A DNA stretch of 38,102 nucleotides from a virus. Of this stretch, positions 23,139 to 29,001 are shown in pieces. Both the position numbers and the translations under genes were made by a program. The notes below the pieces were generated by a model. The model was not told the DNA's origin. It was given only the letters and a program-made list of their open reading frames with translations, and made no database searches. The first letter of the stretch is position 1. Every line of letters begins with the position of its first letter. Location of the stretch: the IMG/VR virus record IMGVR_UViG_3300033553_000148, positions 1-38,102 of that record. One strand, 5' to 3'.

Positions 23139-23795
23139 ATGAAAATATGCACAAAATGTGGTGAAGAAAGAGACCTTTGTAATTACTATAAAGATAAGCG
23201 CACTAAGGATGGTTTATATTCAAGTTGTAAACTTTGCCATAATAAAACAAACAAGAGCAACTTATTATTTAATGTTCACTCACATCCTAATCCGAGTAAT
23301 GTTGCGGGATTATTTATAAAAAGAATCCTTGTCCGAGTTACTTACAACCAACGCTACATAAACACTCGATGTTTATTCTCAAGAAAAGAATTAGAAAATT
23401 ATTTGATTAAAAACTGGGAAATATATATGGAGTTGTGGCGGTCTTGGAAGGAAAATGGGTGGTTAATGGGAGATGCACCATCTATTGATAGAGTTAATTC
23501 TAAAGGAGACTATTCACTTAATAACATAGAAATAGTACCCCATAAGGAGAACTGCGGAAGAGCAAATAGGGGAAATCTTTGGTCAGACGAAAGAAAAGAG
23601 GCTCAAGTTAAGAACTATAGTGACAACCCACACAAGTGTCAGAAGAAGTTGACCTTGGGACAAATTAAAGAAATCTTAAAGAGGCATGAAGAAGGAGAAA
23701 CACAAACAAGTCTTGCGGAAGAGTTTGGTATTAATAGCAGTCTTATCTCCAATGCAAAAGCTGGAAGAATTTATAAGAAATTACTAAAAAACTAA
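23139..23795 (+). CDS. HNH-type endonuclease with zinc finger and helix-turn-helix (218 aa)
   Basis: A 218-residue protein. The N-terminal zinc finger has Cys pairs (ICTKCGEERDLCNYY, SCKLCHNK). The middle holds GDAPSIDRVNSKGDYSLNN, then IEIVPHKENCGRAN, the form of phage HNH/EDxHD-like endonucleases (SIDRxNxxGxY...N). The C-terminus (about 170-215) is a helix-turn-helix (TLGQIKEILKRHEEGETQTS, EEFGINSSLISNAKAG). It is the first rightward early gene. Probably a homing endonuclease, although the HTH could also serve control of the nearby operators. Confidence 0.7.
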   Translation: MKICTKCGEERDLCNYYKDKRTKDGLYSSCKLCHNKTNKSNLLFNVHSHPNPSNVAGLFIKRILVRVTYNQRYINTRCLFSRKELENYLIKNWEIYMELWRSWKENGWLMGDAPSIDRVNSKGDYSLNNIEIVPHKENCGRANRGNLWSDERKEAQVKNYSDNPHKCQKKLTLGQIKEILKRHEEGETQTSLAEEFGINSSLISNAKAGRIYKKLLKN

Positions 23796-23796
23796 C

Positions 23797-23907
23797 ATGA
23801 AAGAAGACATCTTTGAAAAAGAACGTAGAGAGTGGGAAGCTAAACATCCGAATCAAGACTACGACCAGTACATAGACAATTTACAAAACGCAGATAAGGG
23901 AAATTAG
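23797..23907 (+). CDS. Small charged protein (36 aa)
   Basis: ATG 23797 to TAG 23907 encodes 36 residues (MKEDIFEKERREWEAKHPNQ, DYDQYIDNLQNADKGN). It starts one base after the preceding stop and ends one base before the next ATG, a spacing that argues for translation. Its EREWEAxHPxxxYxxYxxxL pattern occurs in small phage early proteins of unknown role. Helical and highly charged. Confidence 0.5.
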   Translation: MKEDIFEKERREWEAKHPNQDYDQYIDNLQNADKGN

Positions 23908-23908
23908 T

Positions 23909-24115
23909 ATGAAACAAATCTATGACGAGGATAGTGCAAACGAAGCTAGCAGAGAAAGCAGAAAAGAGAACTACGACTACAACAGCAAGATGAGAACTAT
24001 CTCTACCTTACTGCACGACCTGCACCCAAAGTGTAATGTTGAGATAAGAACTAAGCTAGCACTAGAGGGACTGACCAGAGAGCAATTAGAAGAAGTTGAT
24101 AATATGGTTTACTAA
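23909..24115 (+). CDS. Small helical early protein (68 aa)
   Basis: A 68-residue charged protein (MKQIYDEDSANEASRESRKE, ISTLLHDLHPKCNVEIRTKL, LEGLTREQLEEVDNMVY). It is tightly packed between the 36-aa ORF and the YopX-like gene with one-base gaps on both sides. No domain was recognised. The C-terminal LTREQLEEVDNMV resembles helix-capped protein-binding segments, but there is not enough for a family call. Confidence 0.55.
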   Translation: MKQIYDEDSANEASRESRKENYDYNSKMRTISTLLHDLHPKCNVEIRTKLALEGLTREQLEEVDNMVY

Positions 24116-24116
24116 T

Positions 24117-24473
24117 ATGAGAGAGATAAAATTTCGACAATGGAATAATGGAAAGATGAGATTTTTCAACCTTGGTCAACAAGTGCAGGGTTTTCCTGAC
24201 CATGAGGAGAATAATGCGGTAATGCGATTTACTGGGTTGCTTGACCGCCTCGGCAAAGAGATTTATGAGGGGGATGTCTTGTGTATTGAAAATTACTATC
24301 ACGATTACCAAGACGGCATTGCTATCAATTCTTTACCAGATAACAAGATAGAAGCTGTTGAATGGGACTCTAAGCATGGCATGTGGATTACAGAAAGCGA
24401 CAGTCTTGCTGAACAATTAGACCTAATAGAAGTAATCGGCAACATCTATGAGAACCCTGAACTAATCAACTAA
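24117..24473 (+). CDS. YopX-family phage protein (118 aa)
   Basis: Taken from ATG 24117 (MREIKFRQWNNGKMRFF), one base after the previous stop; the longer frame from 24096 lacks support. The protein shows the YopX hallmarks in order: MREIKFRxWN at the start, MRFTGLLDRLGKEIYEGDVL in the middle and VIGNIYENPELIN at the end. YopX proteins are common in phage early regions; the function is not established, though they sit near recombination genes, as here (ERF follows). The length is usual for the family. Confidence 0.85.
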   Translation: MREIKFRQWNNGKMRFFNLGQQVQGFPDHEENNAVMRFTGLLDRLGKEIYEGDVLCIENYYHDYQDGIAINSLPDNKIEAVEWDSKHGMWITESDSLAEQLDLIEVIGNIYENPELIN

Positions 24474-24474
24474 T

Positions 24475-24630
24475 ATGCCAAAATTAAATAACTTTGAACG
24501 CCACGCCCTACGCTTTGACCTTAACTGGAACACAAGCATAGAGCGCATGGTATACGTAGAGATGAGAGAGACTAGGGAGACAGGGAGGGAGTTATTACGA
24601 GTAATTGAGAAGTTAAAACAAACAGTATGA
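24475..24630 (+). CDS. Small helical protein before the ERF gene (51 aa)
   Basis: ATG 24475 to TGA 24630 encodes 51 residues (MPKLNNFERHALRFDLNWNT, SIERMVYVEMRETRETGREL, LRVIEKLKQTV). Helical and charged. It starts one base after the YopX stop, and its own stop overlaps the ERF start (ATGA), so it lies in a coupled operon and is probably real. No family was recognised. Confidence 0.55.
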   Translation: MPKLNNFERHALRFDLNWNTSIERMVYVEMRETRETGRELLRVIEKLKQTV

Positions 24631-25106
24631 AAGAAATATCAAAAGCTATTCTCGAAGTAATGGCCGAAGTGAAGAATATCGACAAGACAATGGAAGTCGG
24701 AGCTGGTAACAGTTCATACAAAGGAGTAAGCGATAAAATTGTTAAGGAGATTCTACAGCCAGCGATGGTTAAGCATGGACTATGTATCGTGCCAACAGAT
24801 GTAAAAGCGTCAGCCGTTACAGAACGATGGGAAGAAGAAACACAATACGGGAAGAAGAACAAGCAATCCACACTCACAAAGGTACAGACAAAGTATCTTC
24901 TGATACACTCAGAGAGTGGGGAATCAATCGAACTAGCTGGATATGGACAAGGGGTAGACAGTCAAGACAAAGGAGCTGGGAAGGCAACAACCTATGCTCT
25001 CAAGTACGCACTACTTTACACTTTCCTAATTCCTACTGGAAAGATAGACGATTCAGATAACACACATTCAGACGAGCTGGATGTACCGAAGACTATAAGA
25101 CGCTAG
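24627..25106 (+). CDS. erf: ERF-family single-strand annealing protein (159 aa)
   Basis: A 159-residue recombination protein of the ERF superfamily. The diagnostic stretch is residues about 90-135: LIHSESGESIELAGYGQGVD, then SQDKGAGKATTYALKYALLY. GxGxDxxDKxxxKAxTYAxKYxLL is the ERF signature. ERF anneals complementary single strands to start recombination-dependent replication and genome circularisation, which fits a permuted, headful-packaged genome. The N-terminus (EVMAEVKNIDKTMEVGAGNS) matches the family start. It overlaps the upstream gene by four bases and is followed closely by a protein with an SSB-like tail. Confidence 0.88.
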   Translation: MKEISKAILEVMAEVKNIDKTMEVGAGNSSYKGVSDKIVKEILQPAMVKHGLCIVPTDVKASAVTERWEEETQYGKKNKQSTLTKVQTKYLLIHSESGESIELAGYGQGVDSQDKGAGKATTYALKYALLYTFLIPTGKIDDSDNTHSDELDVPKTIRR

Positions 25107-25108
25107 GT

Positions 25109-25504
25109 ATGGGAGACATGTCAGATGACCTTATGGACAAGGTAATAGATGAATTAGTAGAAGAAGAATTAAACGGTAATAAATATAATATGTCAGAACA
25201 AAAACAAGATGCAGTATTTCTATCAGGTATGTACCTAGACCGAGTACATGAAAAAGCCCCGGCTTTTATCATCACAAACCAAACTATTCACGTTGAACAA
25301 TTTATCAAGTGGCTAGAAGCAAACAAAGGACTAGCTAATGAAAAAGGTTATATCCGTATTCAAGGCAAGGAGAGTAAAAACGTAGATGAGAAAGGAAACT
25401 TCAAGCGATATTTTCAGGTAGACACTTACGTTCCTGAAAAGAAAGAAGATACTGCTACACCGCCAGCAGCTAATGAGCTAGACGAGTCGAGCATTCCTTT
25501 CTAG
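25109..25504 (+). CDS. DNA-metabolism protein with SSB-like acidic tail (131 aa; start may be 25190)
   Basis: A 131-residue product if it starts at 25109, or 104 residues from ATG 25190 (MSEQKQDAVFLSGMYLDRVH). The core is beta-rich (EKAPAFIITNQTIHVEQFIK, KGYIRIQGKESKNV, RYFQVDTYVPEKK), followed by a linker and an acidic end, ELDESSIPF, that imitates the DDDIPF tip of single-stranded-DNA-binding proteins. Such tips recruit SSB partners. It lies just after ERF. The fold is not a recognised OB-fold by eye, so it may be a partner or analogue of SSB rather than SSB itself. Confidence 0.6.
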   Translation: MGDMSDDLMDKVIDELVEEELNGNKYNMSEQKQDAVFLSGMYLDRVHEKAPAFIITNQTIHVEQFIKWLEANKGLANEKGYIRIQGKESKNVDEKGNFKRYFQVDTYVPEKKEDTATPPAANELDESSIPF

Positions 25505-25505
25505 T

Positions 25506-25853
25506 ATGAAAATACAATTATCGGCACACATGAGGAATCCGAGATTTAATAAGGATGGGTCTTGTACTCTATCTTTTACTTCGGGAACTGAGATAAAAGA
25601 TGAAGAAACTATTTATCTCTTAAATGCTGGTAGGCGTGATGAGTTAGGGTGGCTACTATGGTCACCTAACCCTCATCAGATTGAGGACTTACCAAAAGAA
25701 CAAGCTGAAGAGAATCAAAAGACATATGCTCAAAGGCTCCGGGCAACACTATTTGTCTATTGGCAGCAACAAGGTAGCAAGGGAAATTTTGAGACTCTTT
25801 ATGCTGAAAAGATGGAGAAGTTTATAGACCGTATAAAGTCAGAACTAGACTAA
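25506..25853 (+). CDS. Recombination-operon protein, function unknown (115 aa)
   Basis: A 115-residue protein with a beta-rich first half (IQLSAHMRNPRFNKDGSCTL, SFTSGTEIKDEETIYLLNAG) and a helical second half (YAQRLRATLFVYWQQQGSKG, ETLYAEKMEKFIDRIKSELD). It starts one base after the SSB-tail gene and is followed one base later by the winged-helix gene. Proteins of this pattern occur next to annealing proteins in other phages as far as I recall, without a proven role. Confidence 0.6.
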   Translation: MKIQLSAHMRNPRFNKDGSCTLSFTSGTEIKDEETIYLLNAGRRDELGWLLWSPNPHQIEDLPKEQAEENQKTYAQRLRATLFVYWQQQGSKGNFETLYAEKMEKFIDRIKSELD

Positions 25854-25854
25854 C

Positions 25855-26055
25855 ATGACCGAAAAACAACAACGTGTCTTAGACACAATCAAGCAGTATA
25901 AAAAAGAGCATGGATATGAGCCGTCTAAGATGGAGTTAAGTACACTTGTAAAGCTATCTAGAGTGACCATAGACGCTGTCTTTGATGAGTTTGATAAGCA
26001 AAATATCATTAAATATAAGCCTAAAGGGGCTAACTATTTCTTGTCCACACCCTAG
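25855..26055 (+). CDS. LexA-like winged-helix DNA-binding protein (66 aa)
   Basis: A 66-residue protein matching the DNA-binding half of LexA: MTEKQQRVLDTIKQYKKEHG, then EPSKMELSTLVKLSRVTIDA, then the wing KYKPKGANYF. The C-terminal protease/dimer domain of LexA is absent, so any autocleavage is excluded. It lies directly before a promoter whose spacer holds a 14-base palindrome (26065..26078), an obvious candidate target. It could act as an early repressor or activator; binding is inference. Confidence 0.75.
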   Translation: MTEKQQRVLDTIKQYKKEHGYEPSKMELSTLVKLSRVTIDAVFDEFDKQNIIKYKPKGANYFLSTP

Positions 26056-26086
26056 TGCTTTACATCTTGTATACAAGAGATATAAT
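26041..26086 (+). promoter_or_regulatory. Sigma70-type promoter with internal operator palindrome and DnaA-like box
   Basis: The -35 TTTACA (26059-26064) and -10 TATAAT (26081-26086) are separated by 16 bases, the best standard promoter in the window. The spacer contains the perfect palindrome TCTTGTATACAAGA (26065-26078), where a bound repressor would block polymerase. TTGTCCACA (26041-26049) lies 31 bases upstream of the -10. It drives the tiny membrane-protein operon. Confidence 0.8.
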
Positions 26087-26114
26087 CAAGTCATAGCAGT
26101 AAGTAGCTATCAGT

Positions 26115-26249
26115 ATGAAACTATCAATTAAAACCCAACGAAGCGAGCGAGAAGTAAAGACACTATCAATCAAGAACCAAGTAGCACATTATAAACTCCG
26201 ACACATTCCTAGCCAGTCATATTCGTTTCGGGTAATCGCCAAAATCTAA
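26115..26249 (+). CDS. Small basic protein (44 aa)
   Basis: ATG 26115 to TAA 26249 encodes 44 residues (MKLSIKTQRSEREVKTLSIK, NQVAHYKLRHIPSQSYSFRV, IAKI), strongly basic. It is the first gene after the 26059 promoter, with a leader of about 22 bases. It contains two copies of a LSIK(T/N)Q segment (residues 3-8 and 17-22), a small internal repeat. No family was recognised. Basic charge suggests nucleic-acid or membrane contact, unproven. Confidence 0.45.
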   Translation: MKLSIKTQRSEREVKTLSIKNQVAHYKLRHIPSQSYSFRVIAKI

Positions 26250-26251
26250 AT

Positions 26252-26383
26252 ATGAAAAAACACACAAACTTCCTAGAAGAAATTGAAGCACGTATCCAAA
26301 AGACAAACTGGTTCGATGTAGCCCTCATTGTTATCATCGGTATCGGACTAGCTATAGCGATAGGAGAAACGTTTTTGTGGTAA
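26252..26383 (+). CDS. Single-pass membrane protein (43 aa)
   Basis: ATG 26252 to TAA 26383 encodes 43 residues: a charged cytoplasmic-like start (MKKHTNFLEEIEARIQKTNW) and one hydrophobic helix (VALIVIIGIGLAIAIGETFL). It starts two bases after the previous stop, and the next ORF overlaps its end by seven bases. Tiny membrane proteins in early operons often act in takeover, exclusion or lysis timing; no specific role can be read from this sequence. Confidence 0.55.
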   Translation: MKKHTNFLEEIEARIQKTNWFDVALIVIIGIGLAIAIGETFLW

Positions 26384-26478
26384 AGAAACCCCAAGACGAC
26401 TTAATCAACAACCTAATAGTAGTAACCTTAATAACATTTGCCTTAGTCATGGCTTGGGCGATAACTAAATATTTATGA
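26377..26478 (+). CDS. Single-pass membrane protein with GTG start (33 aa)
   Basis: GTG 26377 to TGA 26478 encodes 33 residues (MVKKPQDDLINNLIVVTLIT, FALVMAWAITKYL) with one membrane helix over residues 12-30. The start lies inside the end of the preceding membrane gene and the stop overlaps the next ATG (ATGA), so it fills the gap exactly. GTG starts are rare in this window. Probably real from the packing, function unknown. Confidence 0.5.
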   Translation: MVKKPQDDLINNLIVVTLITFALVMAWAITKYL

Positions 26479-26720
26479 GAGATTTTTTAAGAAACGCCAT
26501 ACATGAGGCTTGTAAAATGTATGAAATTGGAAACAAAGGAACTTCAAGAAATGGCTTCATTCTAAAAATTCACCCTGAGACAACCTACATATTACGAGAA
26601 ACACCTGAATTTTGGATTGACTTTAACACTGAAAACTTGGAAAAACATTGGACAAACTGTCTTATAGAAGAAGACCCGAGTATAGTAATCGGTCACTTTA
26701 CTCTAAAAATAAAAAACTAA
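26475..26720 (+). CDS. Early protein, function unknown (81 aa)
   Basis: An 81-residue protein (MRDFLRNAIHEACKMYEIGN, FILKIHPETTYILRETPEFW, LIEEDPSIVIGHFTLKIKN), mixed helix and beta with several aromatics. It overlaps the upstream membrane ORF by four bases and is followed after one base by another small gene. No domain was recognised. By place it belongs to the host-takeover operon of tiny genes driven from 26059. Confidence 0.55.
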   Translation: MRDFLRNAIHEACKMYEIGNKGTSRNGFILKIHPETTYILRETPEFWIDFNTENLEKHWTNCLIEEDPSIVIGHFTLKIKN

Positions 26721-26721
26721 C

Positions 26722-26877
26722 ATGACACATAAATGCGATGAGGAGATAGTGGTGGCATATGATGGTCGAGGAGAAGCAATTAAAGCAATTATAAAAAGAA
26801 TCGGGTACGGAATCACATGGGAAACTGCTGAAAAGTTAATAGAGACTGTATTAAAAAACTGGAAATTAAAACCCTAA
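26722..26877 (+). CDS. Small early protein (51 aa)
   Basis: ATG 26722 to TAA 26877 encodes 51 residues (MTHKCDEEIVVAYDGRGEAI, KAIIKRIGYGITWETAEKLI, ETVLKNWKLKP). It starts one base after the previous stop. The pattern of a Gly turn followed by an amphipathic helix gives no family. The chain of one-base gaps across this operon supports it. Confidence 0.5.
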   Translation: MTHKCDEEIVVAYDGRGEAIKAIIKRIGYGITWETAEKLIETVLKNWKLKP

Positions 26878-26893
26878 TAACATTGTTAAAATT

Positions 26894-27022
26894 ATGAAAA
26901 TATCATTTTATTTACCGTCTAAAGATGGAATACCCGTACCGTGGATATTTGACCGAGGCTGGAATGTGAGTTGTGGGCCTACTTTTTTAGGGATTTATTT
27001 TATTAAATACTCTAACTACTGA
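26894..27022 (+). CDS. Small aromatic-rich early protein (42 aa)
   Basis: ATG 26894 to TGA 27022 encodes 42 residues (MKISFYLPSKDGIPVPWIFD, RGWNVSCGPTFLGIYFIKYS, NY), rich in Phe, Tyr and Trp and without a clear membrane helix. It follows the 51-aa gene by 16 bases and precedes the 104-aa gene by 10. No family was recognised; it could be a chance ORF, but composition and spacing fit its neighbours. Confidence 0.4.
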   Translation: MKISFYLPSKDGIPVPWIFDRGWNVSCGPTFLGIYFIKYSNY

Positions 27023-27032
27023 AACTAACACT

Positions 27033-27347
27033 ATGACACAACACGACAGAGAGGTGGATGAGCTTGTAGATGAGCTTGCCAACAAAGAATACAATCGTGA
27101 GGATGGGCGAATATATACTTATGGACAAATCCCTCATTTTGTAAGTAATTTACGCAACCTCCTCACCGCCCTCACCCAACAACGCCAACAGTGTGAGGAG
27201 GTGGTGAGAGACATTATAAAAATGGCAGATGAATTAGAGTCAGAGTGTAATAGAGATGGTGACAAAGGAACGGAACAGTGGAGAGCTTTCAAAGGATTTA
27301 GGAACGCCATTAGAGACAAGTACCTTAACCCAAAAGATACTGTATAA
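27033..27347 (+). CDS. Helical early protein (104 aa)
   Basis: A 104-residue, mainly helical protein (MTQHDREVDELVDELANKEY, FVSNLRNLLTALTQQRQQCE, DIIKMADELESECNRDGDKG). The pattern of a short N-terminal helix, an aromatic turn (RIYTYGQIPHFVSNL) and two long helices is seen in small phage proteins of no known role. It ends the tiny-gene operon before the structured RNA at 27376. Confidence 0.5.
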   Translation: MTQHDREVDELVDELANKEYNREDGRIYTYGQIPHFVSNLRNLLTALTQQRQQCEEVVRDIIKMADELESECNRDGDKGTEQWRAFKGFRNAIRDKYLNPKDTV

Positions 27348-27375
27348 TAAAAGACACCTGCCAAGGTAGTCTTTA

Positions 27376-27428
27376 AGCCCAACACGTTATCAATATCTCT
27401 TAGAGAGTGTAACGTGTAAGAGTGGGTT
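27376..27428 (+). ncRNA. Stem-loop RNA element between the 104-aa and membrane-protein genes
   Basis: A layered hairpin: AGCCCA (27376-27381) with TGGGTT (27423-27428, one G-U), directly stacked ACACGTTA (27382-27389) with TAACGTGT (27410-27417, perfect), and an inner TCTC (27396-27399) with GAGA (27403-27406). No U-run follows, so a terminator is unlikely. It may be a leader element or processing site for the gene at 27466. The 118-base gap has no ORF. Confidence 0.5.
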
Positions 27429-27465
27429 ACTACTATAGCCGTTTCAAGTTACTAATTATTACAAT

Positions 27466-27609
27466 ATGGAAATAATAAAACAATTTATAGATGGATTAGT
27501 TGACATAGTTACTATACTTGCCTTAGTAGCATTAGTTAGCTTTGTTGTTGGATATGCTGTAACAGGTGGAGTATTAAGAGCCTTGAAGAAAAAAGACACC
27601 CCTAATTAA
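27466..27609 (+). CDS. Single-pass membrane protein ending the early operon segment (47 aa)
   Basis: ATG 27466 to TAA 27609 encodes 47 residues (MEIIKQFIDGLVDIVTILAL, VALVSFVVGYAVTGGVLRAL, KKKDTPN) with a hydrophobic helix over residues 12-36 and a Lys-rich cytoplasmic-like tail. It is the last plus gene before the inverted cassette, and its final codons form part of a hairpin (27597..27616). Size and topology would fit a small holin or pore-forming protein, but no lysin is adjacent, so function is open. Confidence 0.5.
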   Translation: MEIIKQFIDGLVDIVTILALVALVSFVVGYAVTGGVLRALKKKDTPN

Positions 27610-27616
27610 AGGGGTG
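27597..27616 (-). terminator. Rho-independent terminator of the inverted cassette
   Basis: Stem CACCCC (27597-27602) with GGGGTG (27611-27616). On the minus strand it is followed by TCTTTTTTC, a good U-run, just after the last cassette gene's stop at 27622. On the plus strand no U-run follows, so it acts mainly on the cassette. Confidence 0.75.
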
Positions 27617-27621
27617 CTGGC

Positions 27622-27879
27622 TCATTCGCCTTTGGCCACATCAATGAGGTGGCAATCGTCACAAGTGGTTTCATCTTCTTCTTTCCTGATTGCGGCTTGT
27701 TGTAAATGCAAGGTGTAGGAAATCACATACGGTGCAACAATGTAGTGAATGTCATACTTGATAACATCAATCATGGTGTCGTGAAATTCTCCATACCGCC
27801 ATTTCATTGCACGATTAAAGTATTGCTCAGTTGTACATCCTGCCAATTTAATCTGCTGTTCAACATCCGCTGGTGTCAT
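27622..27879 (-). CDS. Cassette gene 4: small protein with Cys pair (85 aa)
   Basis: An 85-residue protein (MTPADVEQQIKLAGCTTEQY, NRAMKWRYGEFHDTMIDVIK, YDIHYIVAPYVISYTLHLQQ) ending with a CDDCH motif (TTCDDCHLIDVAKGE). It has a clear Shine-Dalgarno sequence (AAGGAG, 9 bases before the ATG), unlike most genes here. It is the last gene of the inverted cassette and ends just before its terminator. No family was recognised. Confidence 0.6.
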   Translation of the reverse strand: MTPADVEQQIKLAGCTTEQYFNRAMKWRYGEFHDTMIDVIKYDIHYIVAPYVISYTLHLQQAAIRKEEDETTCDDCHLIDVAKGE

Positions 27880-27890
27880 GATAATGCTCC

Positions 27891-28076
27891 TTAGTTGATG
27901 GTACGGTGAGGGGACAAGTCATCACTGTTCACAAGGTCATCAATATTCTTTTGAATCGCTCGCTCGGCAGCTTCGTCTTTAGGGGGTATCAACGTGAGTA
28001 TTTCAATTAAAAGTTCAACCTCCTCTGGCTTGATAATCAAACCCTTGGAGCCGTCCTCGTAATGTTCTACATACAT
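27891..28076 (-). CDS. Cassette gene 3: small acidic protein (61 aa)
   Basis: A 61-residue acidic protein (MYVEHYEDGSKGLIIKPEEV, ELLIEILTLIPPKDEAAERA, IQKNIDDLVNSDDLSPHRTI). GAGGAG lies 7 bases before the ATG inside the end of the HNH gene, a strong Shine-Dalgarno sequence. It starts two bases after the HNH stop. Function unknown; the IEILTLIPPKDEAAERAI helix may be a protein-binding surface. Confidence 0.55.
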   Translation of the reverse strand: MYVEHYEDGSKGLIIKPEEVELLIEILTLIPPKDEAAERAIQKNIDDLVNSDDLSPHRTIN

Positions 28077-28078
28077 GA

Positions 28079-28648
28079 TTAGTCTCCTCGTTTACGTTTA
28101 CGAATTAAACTCACTGGCTTTGTTAAAGCATCGTGATATGACATACCCTGGACAAATACTCGGTTATACACCGTATTTATACTAATCCCTAAAATACGAG
28201 CCCATTTACTCGGTGGATGAGAGACGTTGTTAATTGTTACGGCGTTGAATTTATCTCTTGCGATTTGCAACCTTTCCACTCTACCATCACCAACGATATG
28301 ACACCTTCGACATAAGTACTCCCAATTTGAGAAGTCTCTATTATAGACACCTTTATTTGCCAAATCATACGGAGGGACTTGTTTACAATTGTCACAAAGG
28401 TTTGGGGCAGGAAGATATTTTCTCACCCACTGATGTAGTTGTGCATATGACACTTTATCACCTTTCCAATTAACACTTTTGTCTCCTCGTTGTGAATCAG
28501 CCCGCCTCTTTATAGTCTCAGGAGGTATTTTTTTACCGATTCTTGACTTATTAAGTGGAACTAGAAAGTAGTGGATATGACACTTTTTACAATTATTACC
28601 CTTTGTAGTGCGGCTTAATTGTATGGAGCAATGTTGACATGTTTTCAT
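28079..28648 (-). CDS. Cassette gene 2: HNH endonuclease with zinc finger and HTH (189 aa)
   Basis: A 189-residue protein. Residues 1-30 form a zinc finger (CQHCSIQLSRTTKGNNCKKC). A basic linker follows (RIGKKIPPETIKRRADSQRG), then an HNH-like core with Cys pairs (NLCDNCKQVPPYDLANKG, NWEYLCRRCHIVGDGR) and a C-terminal helix-turn-helix (SKWARILGISINTVYNRVFV). This is the structure of phage HNH homing endonucleases. The start codon lies inside a 13-base-arm dyad (28646..28677), which could regulate it at DNA or RNA level. Confidence 0.75.
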   Translation of the reverse strand: MKTCQHCSIQLSRTTKGNNCKKCHIHYFLVPLNKSRIGKKIPPETIKRRADSQRGDKSVNWKGDKVSYAQLHQWVRKYLPAPNLCDNCKQVPPYDLANKGVYNRDFSNWEYLCRRCHIVGDGRVERLQIARDKFNAVTINNVSHPPSKWARILGISINTVYNRVFVQGMSYHDALTKPVSLIRKRKRGD

Positions 28649-28677
28649 GTATACATATTATCATATACGTATACATG
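28646..28677. promoter_or_regulatory. Operator-like dyad over the HNH start codon
   Basis: Arms CATGTATACATAT (28646-28658) and ATACGTATACATG (28665-28677) pair at 12 of 13 positions around six bases. It contains the palindromes ATGTATACAT (28647-28656) and ATACATGTAT (28671-28680) and shares the TGTATACA core with the operator at 26065. In RNA it would also hide the start codon of the gene at 28648. Confidence 0.6.
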
Positions 28678-28679
28678 TA

Positions 28680-28907
28680 TCAATCCATGTCTACACCTTT
28701 TACCCGAACTACTTCAAAACGATAACTTGGGTCAATCCAAATTTCATTAAGTATTTCAGCAATGACTTCTGGCGTGTAGTTTTGAAATAACCGATGAAAA
28801 CTTTCATGCTGTTTTACACATACCAGAGACAAATTATCCCTGTGATTATTTCCTCCTAATGATTGTGGTTTACGATGATGAATGTTCTTCGTTCCTTTCT
28901 TGGACAT
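28680..28907 (-). CDS. Cassette gene 1: small HNH-type protein (75 aa)
   Basis: A 75-residue protein with a minimal HNH pattern, KNIHHRKPQSLGGNNHRDNL, then SLVCVKQHESFHRLF, followed by a helical end (PEVIAEILNEIWIDPSYRFE). There are no zinc Cys pairs, unlike longer HNH nucleases. A Shine-Dalgarno AAGGAG lies 6 bases before the ATG and an extended -10 box 34 bases upstream. It heads the inverted cassette. Whether it cuts DNA alone or works with the following HNH gene is not known. Confidence 0.65.
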   Translation of the reverse strand: MSKKGTKNIHHRKPQSLGGNNHRDNLSLVCVKQHESFHRLFQNYTPEVIAEILNEIWIDPSYRFEVVRVKGVDMD

Positions 28908-28941
28908 ATCACTCTCCTTGTCGATGAACGGTACTGCCTTA

Positions 28942-28950
28942 AGTATATCA
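28942..28950 (-). promoter_or_regulatory. Promoter TGATATACT of the inverted cassette
   Basis: On the minus strand TGA then TATACT gives a start near 28935 and a leader of about 28 bases that carries the Shine-Dalgarno sequence AAGGAG. This is a normal leadered promoter, unlike the leaderless promoter that diverges from it at 28987. Confidence 0.6.
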
Positions 28951-28953
28951 CCC

Positions 28954-28995
28954 TGTGGACAGCCGACTTTTAAGTTATCAGACTAGTGGTAAGAT
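28954..28995 (+). promoter_or_regulatory. Leaderless promoter TGGTAAGAT with DnaA-like box
   Basis: TGG then TAAGAT (28987-28995) ends exactly 6 bases before ATG 29002. The 9-mer TGTGGACAG (28954-28962) lies 27 bases upstream of the -10 hexamer. No -35 at the normal place. Confidence 0.65.
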
Positions 28996-29001
28996 GTAGG
29001 T

